64,000 bases of DNA from Gordonia effusa NBRC 100432 (GCF_000241305.1 NZ_BAEH01000075.1:25037-89036), one strand, 5' to 3'. Counted from the first letter of the stretch, positions 37,394-46,793 are shown. The notes: generated by a model from the sequence alone, not told the origin. Numbers and translations are program-made.

Positions 37394-37475
37394 GCCACAA
37401 CACGGGATTACAACCGTTGAAATCGCGCCGATCCCAATCACCTGAAATTGGCGAGCGCCACCCGACCACAGTCGC

Positions 37476-37733
37476 TCAGAAGTCAATTCGGCCCGCTCGC
37501 CTCAGGTGATCCCATACGTCGGCGACCGGGATACCTTCTCGATGCGCGAGTGTCTTGATCAACTCGGCCAGGACCTGCGAACTCACGTAGGCGGCGTGCG
37601 GATCGCTCGTTCGAATCGAATTCCACCACGTCATATTCGAACAATCGGCGGCCTCGGCCATCGCGATCACCGTGCCGAATCCGTCAGTCTCGTCAGCGCA
37701 TTGGCGTCCCTGATCGGCGATCACAGTCATCAC
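37476..37733 (-). CDS. Small hypothetical protein coupled to the acyl-ACP desaturase
   Basis: 85 residues, ATG overlapping the desaturase stop by 4 bases (37730-37733), so translation is almost certainly coupled. It has two short helices, a WWNSIRTSDPHAAYVSSQVLAEL segment and ends GRIDF; two Cys (C12, C31) and no known motif. No relative is recognised. It may assist the desaturase, for example as a partner or redox component, but this is guessed from position only. Confidence 0.6.
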   Translation of the reverse strand: MMTVIADQGRQCADETDGFGTVIAMAEAADCSNMTWWNSIRTSDPHAAYVSSQVLAELIKTLAHREGIPVADVWDHLRRAGRIDF

Positions 37734-38725
37734 GCGCTCCGCTTCGCGCTACGCGCCAGTGCCCGCGCACGCGACTCCTCGAACCGCACGACCTTACTCT
37801 CCAGATCGTTCAAGAAATCCGCGAGTTGATCCCGGTAATACTCCCCCGACGGCCCTAAATCATTGCGGGAGAATATCTTCCATTTCCGTAGCACCGGCCG
37901 CAATACTTCATTGAGGTGCTGGGGCAGATCGTAGATCGCCCCTTTCGCGATCAGTACCGCGTTCCGGCGGAAGCCGGGCATCGACGATCCCGGCATCGCG
38001 AAATTCGACACGATCGTATAGATCGCCGCCATCGCTTCGTCGGGCACCACATCGAGGGCGGCGGCCATCACGTTGCGGTAGAACAACATATGAAGGTTCT
38101 CGTCGGCCGCGACTCGTCCGAGCATCGCGTCAGCGATCGGATCCCCGCACGCTTTACCTGTGTTCCGGTGTGACACCCGCGTCGCCAATTCCTGGAAGCT
38201 CACGTAAGCCACCGCCAACAGCATTCCGATGCCGCCGCCACCGGAACCATCGATCCGCTCCGCCATTTCGGTGGGAAACGGGTTGAATCCACCCGTCATA
38301 TGAACCATCCGAGTCTGTTCCAGCTCGACCGGGTCGACGCCGCGGGTAACCACCAAATAGTCCCGCATGACGATGGAGTGACGCGCCTCCTCGGCGGTCC
38401 ACCGACCGACCCAGAATCCCCACGCGTCGTCGAGCGTGAAGTTCTCCGCGATCACCCGGTGATAGGACGGCAAATTGTCCTCGGTCAGCAGATTGGTGAC
38501 CATCGCGGCCTTCGCCGTCTCCGAGAGGCTGGACTGCTCGGGATCCCAATCCAGCCCGCCGAGTGCGGCGAAGTTGCGGCCGTCATCCCACGGCACGTAG
38601 TCATGCGGATGCCACTCCACCGTCATCGACATATGCCGGTCCACTTCGCGCTCAACCGCCGGCAGAAGTTCTGCCAGTAGATCGTGACCGGATATCGACA
38701 GCAACGGGACCTGTTGATTCGCCAT
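37730..38725 (-). CDS. Acyl-ACP desaturase, diiron (DesA1-like)
   Basis: 331 residues of the fatty acid desaturase type 2 (stearoyl-ACP desaturase) family. The two diiron motifs are EEARHS near residue 112 and DENLHM near 199, with a separate Glu (LTEDNLPSYH) near 81 as further ligand. DesA-type enzymes in Mycobacteriales insert a double bond in acyl-ACP on the mycolate route. The closest resemblance is M. tuberculosis DesA1. The ATG at 38725 is preceded by GGAAAT. A DosR-like box (38758-38777) faces this gene from 32 bases upstream, suggesting hypoxic control. Confidence 0.92.
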   Translation of the reverse strand: MANQQVPLLSISGHDLLAELLPAVEREVDRHMSMTVEWHPHDYVPWDDGRNFAALGGLDWDPEQSSLSETAKAAMVTNLLTEDNLPSYHRVIAENFTLDDAWGFWVGRWTAEEARHSIVMRDYLVVTRGVDPVELEQTRMVHMTGGFNPFPTEMAERIDGSGGGGIGMLLAVAYVSFQELATRVSHRNTGKACGDPIADAMLGRVAADENLHMLFYRNVMAAALDVVPDEAMAAIYTIVSNFAMPGSSMPGFRRNAVLIAKGAIYDLPQHLNEVLRPVLRKWKIFSRNDLGPSGEYYRDQLADFLNDLESKVVRFEESRARALARSAKRSA

Positions 38726-38757
38726 ATTTCCAGCATCACCGATCTACTACGCGATGT

Positions 38758-38777
38758 CGTGGGCAGAAAGTCCCGAA
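38758..38777 (-). promoter_or_regulatory. DosR-like box facing the desaturase gene
   Basis: On the minus strand TTCGGGACTTTCTGCCCACG matches the DosR consensus TTSGGGACTWWAGTCCCSAA at 14 of 20 positions, including the whole TTCGGGACTTT half. It is 32 bases upstream of the desaturase ATG. Confidence 0.55.
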
Positions 38778-38793
38778 CCACCGGGACCACTCG

Positions 38794-38813
38794 TACGGGA
38801 CTGTGGACGTCAC
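38794..38813 (+). promoter_or_regulatory. DosR-like box facing devR
   Basis: TACGGGACTGTGGACGTCAC matches the 20-base DosR consensus at 13 positions, with an intact GGGACT. It is 28 bases upstream of the devR GTG. A further CCGGGAC half-site lies at 38781-38787. Together with the box facing the desaturase this suggests autoregulation. Confidence 0.5.
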
Positions 38814-38841
38814 ACCGAAACGTTCCGCGTATCGTCGGGAC

Positions 38842-39519
38842 GTGTCTGGTGATCCTGCGACCCACCCAACGATTCGTGCATTTCTGGTCGATGACCACGA
38901 GCTAGTGCGGCGTGGCCTGCGCGACCTCTTGGGTACCGCCACCGACATCGAGATCGTGGGCGAGGCCGCTACCGCGGCAGAGGCCCGCGTCGCGATCGCC
39001 GCCAGCCTGCCCGACGTTGCCGTCCTCGACGTCCGCCTCCCCGATGGCAGCGGAGTGGAACTATGCCGCGACATCAGATCGGATCATCCAGAGGTGAACT
39101 GCCTGATGCTCACCTCCTATTCCGACGACGACGCCCTGATGGCAGCCGTCGTCGCCGGGGCGTCGGGTTTCGTACTCAAACAGATCCTGGGCCACAACCT
39201 GATCGCCGCTGTGCGCACCGTCGGTCTGGGTGGCTCGTTGCTCGATCGACGAAGCACCGAAGCTCTGATGAAGCGAATCCGCAGCGGCGCAACGCAAAAC
39301 GACCCGCTTTCCGAACTCACCGACCGCGAACGTGACATCGTGGCGCTGATCGGCGACGGTCTGACCAACCGCCAGATCGCGCAACGCACCAATCTGGCCG
39401 AGAAGACGATCAAGAACTACGTGACGCGCGTTCTGGCCAAACTCGATATGGAACGTCGTACCCAGGTAGCTGTCCTGGCTACCGAATTACGCACGGAGCG
39501 TAAAGATTCCGGCCGCTAG
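38842..39519 (+). CDS. devR: DevR/DosR-like NarL-family response regulator
   Basis: 225 residues. Receiver domain: FLVDDHELVRRGLRDLL, phosphoacceptor Asp near residue 63 (VAVLDVRLPDG), Thr in LMLTSYSD and Lys in FVLKQI. LuxR-type helix-turn-helix: LTDRERDIVALIGDGLTNRQIAQRTNLAEKTIKNYVTRV. Sequence is close to M. tuberculosis DevR through both domains, including LDVRLPDGSGVELCRD and MERRTQ. The GTG at 38842 gives VSGDPATHPTIRAFLVDD; the longer in-frame start at 38563 runs through the promoter region and is rejected. Partner kinase gene lies tail-to-tail 3 bases away. Confidence 0.92.
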   Translation: MSGDPATHPTIRAFLVDDHELVRRGLRDLLGTATDIEIVGEAATAAEARVAIAASLPDVAVLDVRLPDGSGVELCRDIRSDHPEVNCLMLTSYSDDDALMAAVVAGASGFVLKQILGHNLIAAVRTVGLGGSLLDRRSTEALMKRIRSGATQNDPLSELTDRERDIVALIGDGLTNRQIAQRTNLAEKTIKNYVTRVLAKLDMERRTQVAVLATELRTERKDSGR

Positions 39520-39522
39520 CCA

Positions 39523-41064
39523 TCAGTCGACCAGCGGTACGGCCCACGTCAGCTCAGTACCGCCGCCGTGGGGCACCGCCACGGTCAGGGTGCCGCCACA
39601 TTCGACAGCGCGGTCAGCCAGGTTCCGTAATCCACGCCGTTGCGCGTCTTCGGGCATCCCGTCTCCGTCATCGGTCACGGTCACGATCAGTTGGTCACCG
39701 ACTGCCACCACGATCTCGACATGTACGGCCGCCGAATGGCGTAACGCGTTGCTCAATCCTTCGCGCACAACGGCTTCCAAATGCGATGCCAATGAAGTCG
39801 GCACCAAAGTGTCCACCGCACCGTCGAATCGCACCGTCGGAGTCAGGTGCGCATGCGCGGCCAACTGTTCGATCACGTCGAGAACCCGGCGCCGGATACT
39901 CGCCTCCGACGCCCCCTCGGAGACCGACTGCAGCTCGAAGATCGAGGTACGGATCTGAGCGACTGTCGAATCCAAATCGCCGATGACCGCCGCGAGCCGG
40001 GATTCAAGATCCGCCGAACCCGACCCTGGCGTGAGCGACATTGTTTGCAGCGCGATTCCAATCGCGAATAACCGCTGAATCACATGGTCGTGCAGATCGC
40101 GGGCAATCCGGTGCCGATCTTCGAGCACTTCCAAGTCTCGCGCTATTTGTTGGCGCTCGTCGTAAGCGATTGCCAGCGAGGCGATCTCGGCCACACCAGC
40201 CAGGCCCGCGTATACCTCCGACGGAAGATGCGGGTCCCGGGCGTAGGTCAACGAAAGGCGGCCAATCGTACTGTCGCCCGCGGTCAGTGGCTGATCGATC
40301 ACCCAGTCTGCCTCGGCAGTCACATCCGCGCCGAATCCACCGAGTCGGCGATCCTGGCCTCCGTATGCGGTGAACAACGCGACGCCGTCGGCGCCGGTCA
40401 ATTCGGCGACATCGGCACACAGACCATCAAGGGTGTCGCGCAACGCGATTCCGGCCAGCGGTTCCGAGCCGCGCCGGGCAAGAACCTCCACCCAGCGCTG
40501 CCGTATCCGCGTTTGTTCAAACAGTCGCGCATTGTCGACGGCGACCCCCGCTGCGACCGCCAACACGCCGATCATCGCCTCGTCGGTGCTGTCAAACCGC
40601 GCGGCGGATTGTTTCTCGGTCAGATAAATGCTGCCGAATATGTTGCCGCGCACCAGGATCGGTGCACCCAGGAAGGTCTTCATGGGTGGGTGATTCGGCG
40701 GAAAACCGACCGACGCCGGATGCGCTCTGAGATCACCGATCCGCAGAACGTGCGGATCGTCCAGCAGCACACCAAGAACCCCGTGTCCCACCGGTAGATG
40801 TCCCATCGAGGCACGTGTCCGCTCGTCGATTCCGGTGTAGACAAATTCTTTGAGCAACCCGCTGTGTTCGGCCCGAACGCCAAGCGCGCAGTAGCGCGCA
40901 CCGAGGACGCGCGCGGCGACATCCACGATCCGCTGCAGCGCTTCATCGAGGTCGAGTCCGCGCCCCACTACGAGCACCGCGTCTAACAGCTCACGCAGCT
41001 GGCGCGGATCATCTATGTCGCCGACGATGCTGTGCGGGCCCTCGCCCCGGTCTAAAAAGCTCAC
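39523..41064 (-). CDS. devS: DevS/DosT-like haem GAF sensor histidine kinase
   Basis: 513 residues from the GTG at 41064, which overlaps the cobB stop by 4 bases. Two GAF domains (about residues 22-165 and 190-305) precede a HisKA_3 dimerisation helix with the phospho-His near residue 325 (RDLHDHVIQRLF) and an HATPase domain (SNALRHSA, DDGDGMPED, RGLRNLADRA). In GAF-A, NHPPMKTFLGAPI aligns with the haem-ligand region of M. tuberculosis DosS; the His near residue 125 is the probable proximal ligand. It should sense O2, NO, CO or redox state and phosphorylate DevR, convergent to it. Confidence 0.9.
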   Translation of the reverse strand: MSFLDRGEGPHSIVGDIDDPRQLRELLDAVLVVGRGLDLDEALQRIVDVAARVLGARYCALGVRAEHSGLLKEFVYTGIDERTRASMGHLPVGHGVLGVLLDDPHVLRIGDLRAHPASVGFPPNHPPMKTFLGAPILVRGNIFGSIYLTEKQSAARFDSTDEAMIGVLAVAAGVAVDNARLFEQTRIRQRWVEVLARRGSEPLAGIALRDTLDGLCADVAELTGADGVALFTAYGGQDRRLGGFGADVTAEADWVIDQPLTAGDSTIGRLSLTYARDPHLPSEVYAGLAGVAEIASLAIAYDERQQIARDLEVLEDRHRIARDLHDHVIQRLFAIGIALQTMSLTPGSGSADLESRLAAVIGDLDSTVAQIRTSIFELQSVSEGASEASIRRRVLDVIEQLAAHAHLTPTVRFDGAVDTLVPTSLASHLEAVVREGLSNALRHSAAVHVEIVVAVGDQLIVTVTDDGDGMPEDAQRRGLRNLADRAVECGGTLTVAVPHGGGTELTWAVPLVD

Positions 41065-42443
41065 ACTGGCCCACGGTACGACGTCGCTGCCGCGACGAAT
41101 CGCGCGATGGCTCGCGGTACGGCAGCGGGATGGATGTGCAGAAATGATCCATGTATCCCTCCGGAGACCAGGCCGTCGGTGGCCGCACCGGTGTCGGTAC
41201 GCCATCCCCATGCGGCATCGCCGACGCCGGTCACCGTCGAGCGATGGAACTCGTGGCCGGTCACGCGCTCTCCGGCGCGGTAGAGGACGTTGTCTTGCAG
41301 ACACACCGCGTCGCGATAGCCCAACGTCAGCGACTGCGTGAACATCGCCGTCGCGTCCAAGACCCCCGACATCGGGTGATTATCGAGTGCCCCACACAGA
41401 TACAGGTAACCGGCACATTCGCCGTGCAGGGGGCCGCCGCCTCGCACATGCGCGCGGAGGTCGTCGCGCAAGAGTTCATTCGCGGCGAGTTGCTCGGCGT
41501 ACTCCTCGGGAAACCCACCGCCGATTACGACACCGGCCGTACGGTCGGGCAGCCTGTCGTGCAATGGGTCGAATGTGACCACGTCGGCACCCGCCGCGGC
41601 CAGCAACTCCGCGTGTTCGGCATAGCCGAAGGTAAACGCGGCGCCGCCAGCCATCGCAATGACTGGATCGCCGATCACCTTGTCCCCCAACGCTTCCGAC
41701 GACGACCACAACGGACCATTCACTTGGCTCCGCCGTCGCGCGGTGGCCTCGACCGCGGCGAGGTCGATCGCACCACCGATCGCCGCCGCCATCGCATCGA
41801 CGGCCCGCTCAGCTTCGGGCGCACGTTCGGCCGCCGGAATCAGGCCAAGGTGTCGCGACGGCACCGCGAGTCCTGCGTCGCGACGCACCGCACCCAACAC
41901 CGGCAGCCCGACCTGCACGCACGCTGCCCGCAACACCGACTCGTGCCTCGGCGATCCGACACGGTTCAGGATCACCCCGGCGATGGTCACCGACGCGTCG
42001 AACGAAGCGAAACCGTGCAGAAGGGCCGCGAGCGACTGACTATGCCCGGCGGCATCCACCACGAGTACTACCGGAGCCCCCAAAATCGACGCGACCTGCG
42101 CCGTCGACCCGAAACCGCCGGGTGTCGCGCCAACGACCTCGGTCCCGATCCGACCGTCGAACAGGCCCATCACACCTTCGACAACTGCGATGTCTGCGCC
42201 CGCACAGCCGGCTGCGAACAGCGGGGAAATAAGCTCTGCACCAACAAGATTCGGATCGAGATTGCGTCCCGGCCGGCCGGCCGCGACGGTGTGATAGCCC
42301 GGGTCGATGAAGTCCGGACCTACCTTGAACGGTGCGACCTTGAGCCCGGCCCGCCGTAACGCGCCGATCAATCCGGTTGTCACGGTGGTCTTTCCGCTGC
42401 CCGACGAGGGCGCGGCGATGACGATCGCGGGAGTCGAACTCAC
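41061..42443 (-). CDS. cobB: Cobyrinic acid a,c-diamide synthase
   Basis: 460 residues. N-terminal ATPase domain with IAAPSSGSGKTTVTTGLIGALRR (P-loop), and a C-terminal triad glutamine amidotransferase domain (GGGFPEEYAEQLA; nucleophile Cys in GPLHGECAGYLYL). It amidates cobyrinate a- and c-side chains using Gln and ATP. Start GTG at 42443, 4 bases after the cobO stop. As in M. tuberculosis Rv2848c it follows cobO and the chelatase; unusually its stop overlaps devS instead of preceding cysG. Confidence 0.94.
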   Translation of the reverse strand: MSSTPAIVIAAPSSGSGKTTVTTGLIGALRRAGLKVAPFKVGPDFIDPGYHTVAAGRPGRNLDPNLVGAELISPLFAAGCAGADIAVVEGVMGLFDGRIGTEVVGATPGGFGSTAQVASILGAPVVLVVDAAGHSQSLAALLHGFASFDASVTIAGVILNRVGSPRHESVLRAACVQVGLPVLGAVRRDAGLAVPSRHLGLIPAAERAPEAERAVDAMAAAIGGAIDLAAVEATARRRSQVNGPLWSSSEALGDKVIGDPVIAMAGGAAFTFGYAEHAELLAAAGADVVTFDPLHDRLPDRTAGVVIGGGFPEEYAEQLAANELLRDDLRAHVRGGGPLHGECAGYLYLCGALDNHPMSGVLDATAMFTQSLTLGYRDAVCLQDNVLYRAGERVTGHEFHRSTVTGVGDAAWGWRTDTGAATDGLVSGGIHGSFLHIHPAAVPRAIARFVAAATSYRGPV

Positions 42444-42447
42444 CCGA

Positions 42448-43065
42448 TCACCACTCGATCCCCTTCTGCCCCTTACGACCCTGATCCATCGGGTGCGCGA
42501 CCTTACGCATCTCAGTTACCAGGTCGGCGGCGTCGATCAGTGCCTGCGGAGCGCGGCGGCCAGTGATAATCACGTGCTGCCGCCCGGGCCGATCACGTAG
42601 CGTGTCGACGACCTCGTTGACGTCGATCCATCCCCAGTCCAATGGATAGGTGAACTCATCGAGCACATAGAAATCGTGCTCCTGCGCGGCGATTCGGCGG
42701 CTGATCTCCACCCAGCCGGCGCGCGCCGCATCGGCATGGTCGTCACCGTGATCGGCATTGGACCGCAACCACGACCAGCCCTGCCCCATTTTGTGCCATT
42801 CCACCGGCCCGCCCTCGCCGGTTTGCTGGTGTACCTTACCCAACGTCTCCAGCACGGATTCTTCGCCGACTCGCCACTTAGCGCTTTTCACGAACTGAAA
42901 GACGGCGACATTCAGACCCGCATTCCACGCCCGCATCGCCATACCGAACGCGGCGGTCGACTTCCCCTTACCGTCGCCGGTGTGAACTCCGAGGATCGGG
43001 GTATTTCGCCGCTGCCTGGTGGTCAACCCATCGTTGGGCACATTCTCCGGAACACCTTGTGGCAC
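42448..43065 (-). CDS. cobO: Cob(I)yrinic acid a,c-diamide adenosyltransferase
   Basis: 205 residues of the CobA/CobO family. P-loop GVHTGDGKGKSTAAFGMAMR and the motif VLDEFTYPLDWGWID are present; the tail HPMDQGRKGQKGIEW is typical. It attaches the 5'-deoxyadenosyl group to cobalt. Start GTG at 43065 with GGGAGAAG upstream. Operon mqo-chelatase-cobO-cobB-devS. Confidence 0.95.
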   Translation of the reverse strand: MPQGVPENVPNDGLTTRQRRNTPILGVHTGDGKGKSTAAFGMAMRAWNAGLNVAVFQFVKSAKWRVGEESVLETLGKVHQQTGEGGPVEWHKMGQGWSWLRSNADHGDDHADAARAGWVEISRRIAAQEHDFYVLDEFTYPLDWGWIDVNEVVDTLRDRPGRQHVIITGRRAPQALIDAADLVTEMRKVAHPMDQGRKGQKGIEW

Positions 43066-43082
43066 AGTAATTCTTCTCCCGG

Positions 43083-45095
43083 TCAGGCGGCGGCGCGCAC
43101 CGCTGCGACGATAGACGACTGCGTCAAGTCTGTCATCGCCAGACAGGGCGCGTGCAAGTGCCGCGCCAACTGTGCGGCCAGGCCTAGCCGGATCATGCCC
43201 TGTTCGCAGTCGATGACGACCGCGTCGATATGACGTCGCGCGATGCCGCGTGCGGCGGCCGATGCGCGCCCCAGGGCATCGGCCCCCGAGGTCGCGCGAC
43301 CATCGGTCAGCACCACTAACAGCGGCCGACGCTCCGGCTCTCGCCGGGCCGCGGCGGATATCACCGCCAGTGATTGTGCGAGTGCCTCGGCGAGCGGCGT
43401 GCGGCCGCCGACCCGAACCCTACTGAGTCGCGATACCGCGAGATCCACCGATCGCGTCGGCGGAACCACCACCTCGGCCCGCTCGCCGCGAGCTATCACC
43501 ACGGCCACTCGATCGCGCCGCGTGTACGAATCACGAAGCAGGTCAACACATCCGCGAGTGACGGCGTCGAGCCGCTTGCGCGCAGTCATCGATCCGGATA
43601 GATCGAGTAGGAAGACCACCAGGTTGCCCTCGGTGCCCACTCGCTGAGCACCACGGAGGTCGTCGCCGGTAACAGCGACACGAGCTGAAGAAATATCGTC
43701 CCCCTGACGGGGACCGAAGGGCATATTGCCCTCCGTGTGAGCTGAGGGGGACGAAATTTCCAGGCGGCGGTTCGCGTCTTGCGACTGCGGCATGCCCGCG
43801 TGGACGGCCCGCTCGATCGCCGCCATCGCGGTGCCGACCACATGAACGGCCCGCCCTGGTGTGAAATCTATTGCCCGCGTGGTCATTCCGCGATCACCAT
43901 AGGCTTTGGAACGACGCCCCGAGGCGCCGGTACCAAGTCCGGCAACGCGCAGGTTCCTGATCCGCGAGGGTGGACCGGCGGGCGCGGAGAATCGCGCGCC
44001 CGGCGCCCCGGCCGGTCCGTCATCGGGTGTGTCGACGCCACCGCCTGGCCCGTCATCAGGGCCGTCGTCATCAGGTCCGCCGCCGTCAGGTCCGTCGTCG
44101 TCGGGACCAGGACTGTCGGGATCGTCGTCGGGTTTAGGCGGCTCGGGGTCACCGGCCGCCTGGTCACCCGCGTCCATCGCGTCATCGACCTGCTGGTCGC
44201 TCAACCCCGATTCGTCGAACGGATCGCGTCGGCGCCGATGCGGCAACGCGAGCTCGACCGCAACCCGCACGTCGTCGGCGGTGATCGCATCTCCGCCCCG
44301 CCACGCCGCGTGTGCGGTTGCCGCGCGGGCCACCACGATGTCGCCGCGCATACCGTCGACGTCGAGATGTGCACATATCGCGGCGATCCGCCGCAATTCG
44401 GTCACCGGCAACTCGACGCTCCCGATAGTGGCCCGTGCCTGCCGGATCCGCCTGGTCAACTCCGCCTCGTCTTCGGCGAATCGCTGGACGAAAGCTGTTG
44501 GATCCGAATCGAATTCTAGGCGACGCGTGACAACCTCCACCCGCTCCTCGACGTCGCGGGCAGCGACCACGTCGACCGCCAGCCCGAATCGATCGAGCAA
44601 CTGAGGACGCAGCTCGCCCTCTTCCGGATTCATCGTGCCGACCAAGACGAATTCGGTCGACGAGGTATGGGAAATGCCGTCGCGCTCGACGGTCACTCGA
44701 CCACTGGCGGCGGCGTCGAGCAACACGTCGACGAGGTGATCGGCAAGGAGATTGACCTCGTCGATGTACAGCACACCGCGGTCGGCGCGGGCCAGCAGGC
44801 CCGGAGTGAACACGGCTTCGCCGTCGCGCAGTGCCCGCGTGACGTCGAGTGAGCCGACGACCCGGTCTTCGGTTGCGCCTATCGGCAGGTCAACCACCGG
44901 CCGGGGATGCCCGGACTCGCCGAGTAGTGGGCCAAGACCGCGCACAATTGTCGACTTGGCCGTGCCCTTCTCACCGCGGATCAGCACTCCACCGATCCCC
45001 GGGGCGATCGCGGACAAGATCAGCGCGAGTTTGAGCTGATCCTGACCAACAACCGCACTGAACGGGTAGTCGACACGTTCCGGCGCGGCCGACAT
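43083..45095 (-). CDS. Magnesium/cobalt chelatase-like protein, fused AAA+ (BchI) and VWA (BchD) domains
   Basis: 670 residues. AAA+ domain about 1-290: Walker [10 protein letters not shown] near 41, Walker B VLYIDEVN near 108. An acidic Pro/Asp/Gly linker follows (about 300-370), then the C-terminal von Willebrand A domain with [16 protein letters not shown] near 498. Counterpart of M. tuberculosis Rv2850c; thought to help metal insertion in corrin or porphyrin synthesis. Residues 446-469 ([12 protein letters not shown] ... GDDIS) are encoded by palindromic element copy D, an in-frame insertion just before the VWA domain. ATG 3 bases after the mqo stop. Confidence 0.93.
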   Translation of the reverse strand: MSAAPERVDYPFSAVVGQDQLKLALILSAIAPGIGGVLIRGEKGTAKSTIVRGLGPLLGESGHPRPVVDLPIGATEDRVVGSLDVTRALRDGEAVFTPGLLARADRGVLYIDEVNLLADHLVDVLLDAAASGRVTVERDGISHTSSTEFVLVGTMNPEEGELRPQLLDRFGLAVDVVAARDVEERVEVVTRRLEFDSDPTAFVQRFAEDEAELTRRIRQARATIGSVELPVTELRRIAAICAHLDVDGMRGDIVVARAATAHAAWRGGDAITADDVRVAVELALPHRRRRDPFDESGLSDQQVDDAMDAGDQAAGDPEPPKPDDDPDSPGPDDDGPDGGGPDDDGPDDGPGGGVDTPDDGPAGAPGARFSAPAGPPSRIRNLRVAGLGTGASGRRSKAYGDRGMTTRAIDFTPGRAVHVVGTAMAAIERAVHAGMPQSQDANRRLEISSPSAHTEGNMPFGPRQGDDISSARVAVTGDDLRGAQRVGTEGNLVVFLLDLSGSMTARKRLDAVTRGCVDLLRDSYTRRDRVAVVIARGERAEVVVPPTRSVDLAVSRLSRVRVGGRTPLAEALAQSLAVISAAARREPERRPLLVVLTDGRATSGADALGRASAAARGIARRHIDAVVIDCEQGMIRLGLAAQLARHLHAPCLAMTDLTQSSIVAAVRAAA
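43690..43760. repeat. Palindromic element copy D, inside the chelatase coding sequence
   Basis: GAAATATCGTCCCCCT (43690-43705) pairs with AGGGGGACGAAATTTC (43745-43760) at 15 of 16 positions; the centre AGGGCATATTGCCCT (43718-43732) is the reverse complement of that in copy A. The 71 bases stay open in the chelatase frame and encode about 24 residues between the AAA+ linker and VWA domain. Confidence 0.85.
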
Positions 45096-45098
45096 CGG

Positions 45099-46619
45099 TT
45101 AGACGCTGGTCGGTGCGGGCGAGTTCTGCCGCGCCGCGTCGGTGCGAGAGTTGGTGAGCTGCAAGCTTTTGCTCGACCAATCCCACACCTCGCCGAAGAG
45201 CGCGGTGTTATCCGACAGTTTCTGACCGAACGAAGGAATCATCTCGATCAGCTTGGATCGCCAGCCTTCGAAGCTGCCGGGGAAGCATTTGGACAACACA
45301 TCAAGCATGGCGGGAACCGCGGTCGAGGCACCCGGCGAGGCGCCGAGCAGACCCGCGATGGTGCCATCTTCGGCGGCGACGACGGCGGTGCCAAATTCCA
45401 GCGAGCCGCCCACGCCGGTCTTGCGGATCACCTGGACACGTTGCCCGGCGGTCACGAACTCCCAGTCACCGGCGACCGCGCGCGGCGCGAACTCGTTGAG
45501 AGTCTCGATACGGTCGGCGGTGCTCGCGGCGAGTTCGCTGATCAGGTATTTGAGGAGCCCGAATTCCTGAGGTGCGATGGACAGCATCGGCAGCAGATTA
45601 TTCGGCTTGACCGAACTCACGAGGTCGGTGAGCTTGCCGTTCTTGAGGAATTTCGGCGACCAGCCAGCATAGGGACCGAAGAGCAGGCCCGGCTGGTGGT
45701 TGATGACGCGAGTATCCAGGTGCGGAACCGACATCGGCGGCGCGCCAACGGCGGCCTGTCCGTAGACCTTCGCGTGATGCTGGCCGATGAGCTCGGGGTC
45801 GGTGCAGCGGATGAACTCGCCGGAGACCGGGAAGCCACCGAAACCCTTGGCCTCTTTGATCCCGGATTTCTGCAGCAGGTGCAGCGCTCCACCGCCGGCG
45901 CCGACGAAGACGAACCCGGCGTGAACCTTCAGCTTTTCGCCCGTTCGTTCGTTGGTGACCTTGACGATCCAGCTGCCATCGGACTGCTTCGACAGATTGG
46001 TGACGCGGTGGCCAAAGTAGATGTCGGCGTCACGGCCGACATAGTTCAGCAGTTGCTGGGTGAGTGCACCGAAGTCGACGTCGGTACCGTCGGTGAACCA
46101 GTTCAGCGCGACCGGATCGGAGAAGTCGCGACCGTCCGACATCAGCGGCAGACGTGCCGAGAATTCGTCGGCGTCGGTGATGTACTCCATTCCCTCGAAT
46201 AGCGGGTGTCGCGACAGTTTGTCGTACCGCTTGCGCAGGTAACTAACGCCGGCCTCGCCGTGGGTGAAGCTCACATGAGGGATGGGATTGATGAACTCGG
46301 TCGGATCACCGAGGATGTTCTTATCGACCGCATGGGCCCAGAACTGGCGAGAAACCTGGAATTGCTCGTTGATGTTGATCGCCTTGTCGACGTTGACATC
46401 ACCGTTGGCGTCCTGCGGGGTGTAGTTCAGCTCGCAGAGAGCCGAGTGACCGGTTCCGGCGTTATTCCACGGGTCGCTACTCTCCGCTGCCGCGGCGTCG
46501 AGCACTTCAAACAGGCTGATCGACCATTCCGGCTGCAATTGACGCAGCAATGCGCCAAGGGTGGCGCTCATGATGCCAGCGCCTACCAACACCACATCTG
46601 TCTTGATCGTTTGAGACAC
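45099..46619 (-). CDS. mqo: Malate:quinone oxidoreductase
   Basis: 506 residues, membrane-associated FAD enzyme passing electrons from malate to menaquinone in the TCA cycle. FAD-binding motif [23 protein letters not shown], then [25 protein letters not shown], diagnostic of Mqo. Start GTG at 46619 with GGAG upstream; the longer in-frame ATG at 46661 adds residues not seen in the family. Matches M. tuberculosis Rv2852c; the GNAT gene found between mqo and chelatase there is missing. First gene of the cobalamin-linked operon, 3 bases before the chelatase. Confidence 0.95.
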   Translation of the reverse strand: MSQTIKTDVVLVGAGIMSATLGALLRQLQPEWSISLFEVLDAAAAESSDPWNNAGTGHSALCELNYTPQDANGDVNVDKAININEQFQVSRQFWAHAVDKNILGDPTEFINPIPHVSFTHGEAGVSYLRKRYDKLSRHPLFEGMEYITDADEFSARLPLMSDGRDFSDPVALNWFTDGTDVDFGALTQQLLNYVGRDADIYFGHRVTNLSKQSDGSWIVKVTNERTGEKLKVHAGFVFVGAGGGALHLLQKSGIKEAKGFGGFPVSGEFIRCTDPELIGQHHAKVYGQAAVGAPPMSVPHLDTRVINHQPGLLFGPYAGWSPKFLKNGKLTDLVSSVKPNNLLPMLSIAPQEFGLLKYLISELAASTADRIETLNEFAPRAVAGDWEFVTAGQRVQVIRKTGVGGSLEFGTAVVAAEDGTIAGLLGASPGASTAVPAMLDVLSKCFPGSFEGWRSKLIEMIPSFGQKLSDNTALFGEVWDWSSKSLQLTNSRTDAARQNSPAPTSV

Positions 46620-46793
46620 CCTCGCGCTCCAATTTCTTAGCGGGCTGAATTCTTGAGTCACCGGTCATTCTTCCCCATGCCCTCACAAGCGCCGACAGGG
46701 GTTCGTCAGATTGTGCGCTAGGCGACATCATGGGTGCTCAGCTACCACACGCGCACCCCGCTGACACCTGCCCGACGACGTAAGATCGAGCGC

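Noticed and set aside
38563..38841. Upstream extension of devR by 93 codons
   Set aside because: It runs through the divergent promoter and the start of the desaturase gene; DevR homology begins right after the GTG at 38842.
41151..42359. Plus-strand open frame opposite cobB (about 402 codons)
   Set aside because: Shadow of the CobB codons; Arg/His/Gly-rich with no motif.
46620..46793. Possible cobalamin riboswitch upstream of the mqo-cob operon
   Set aside because: The divergent spacer is only 174 bases and no B12-box-like or extended conserved helices were recognised.
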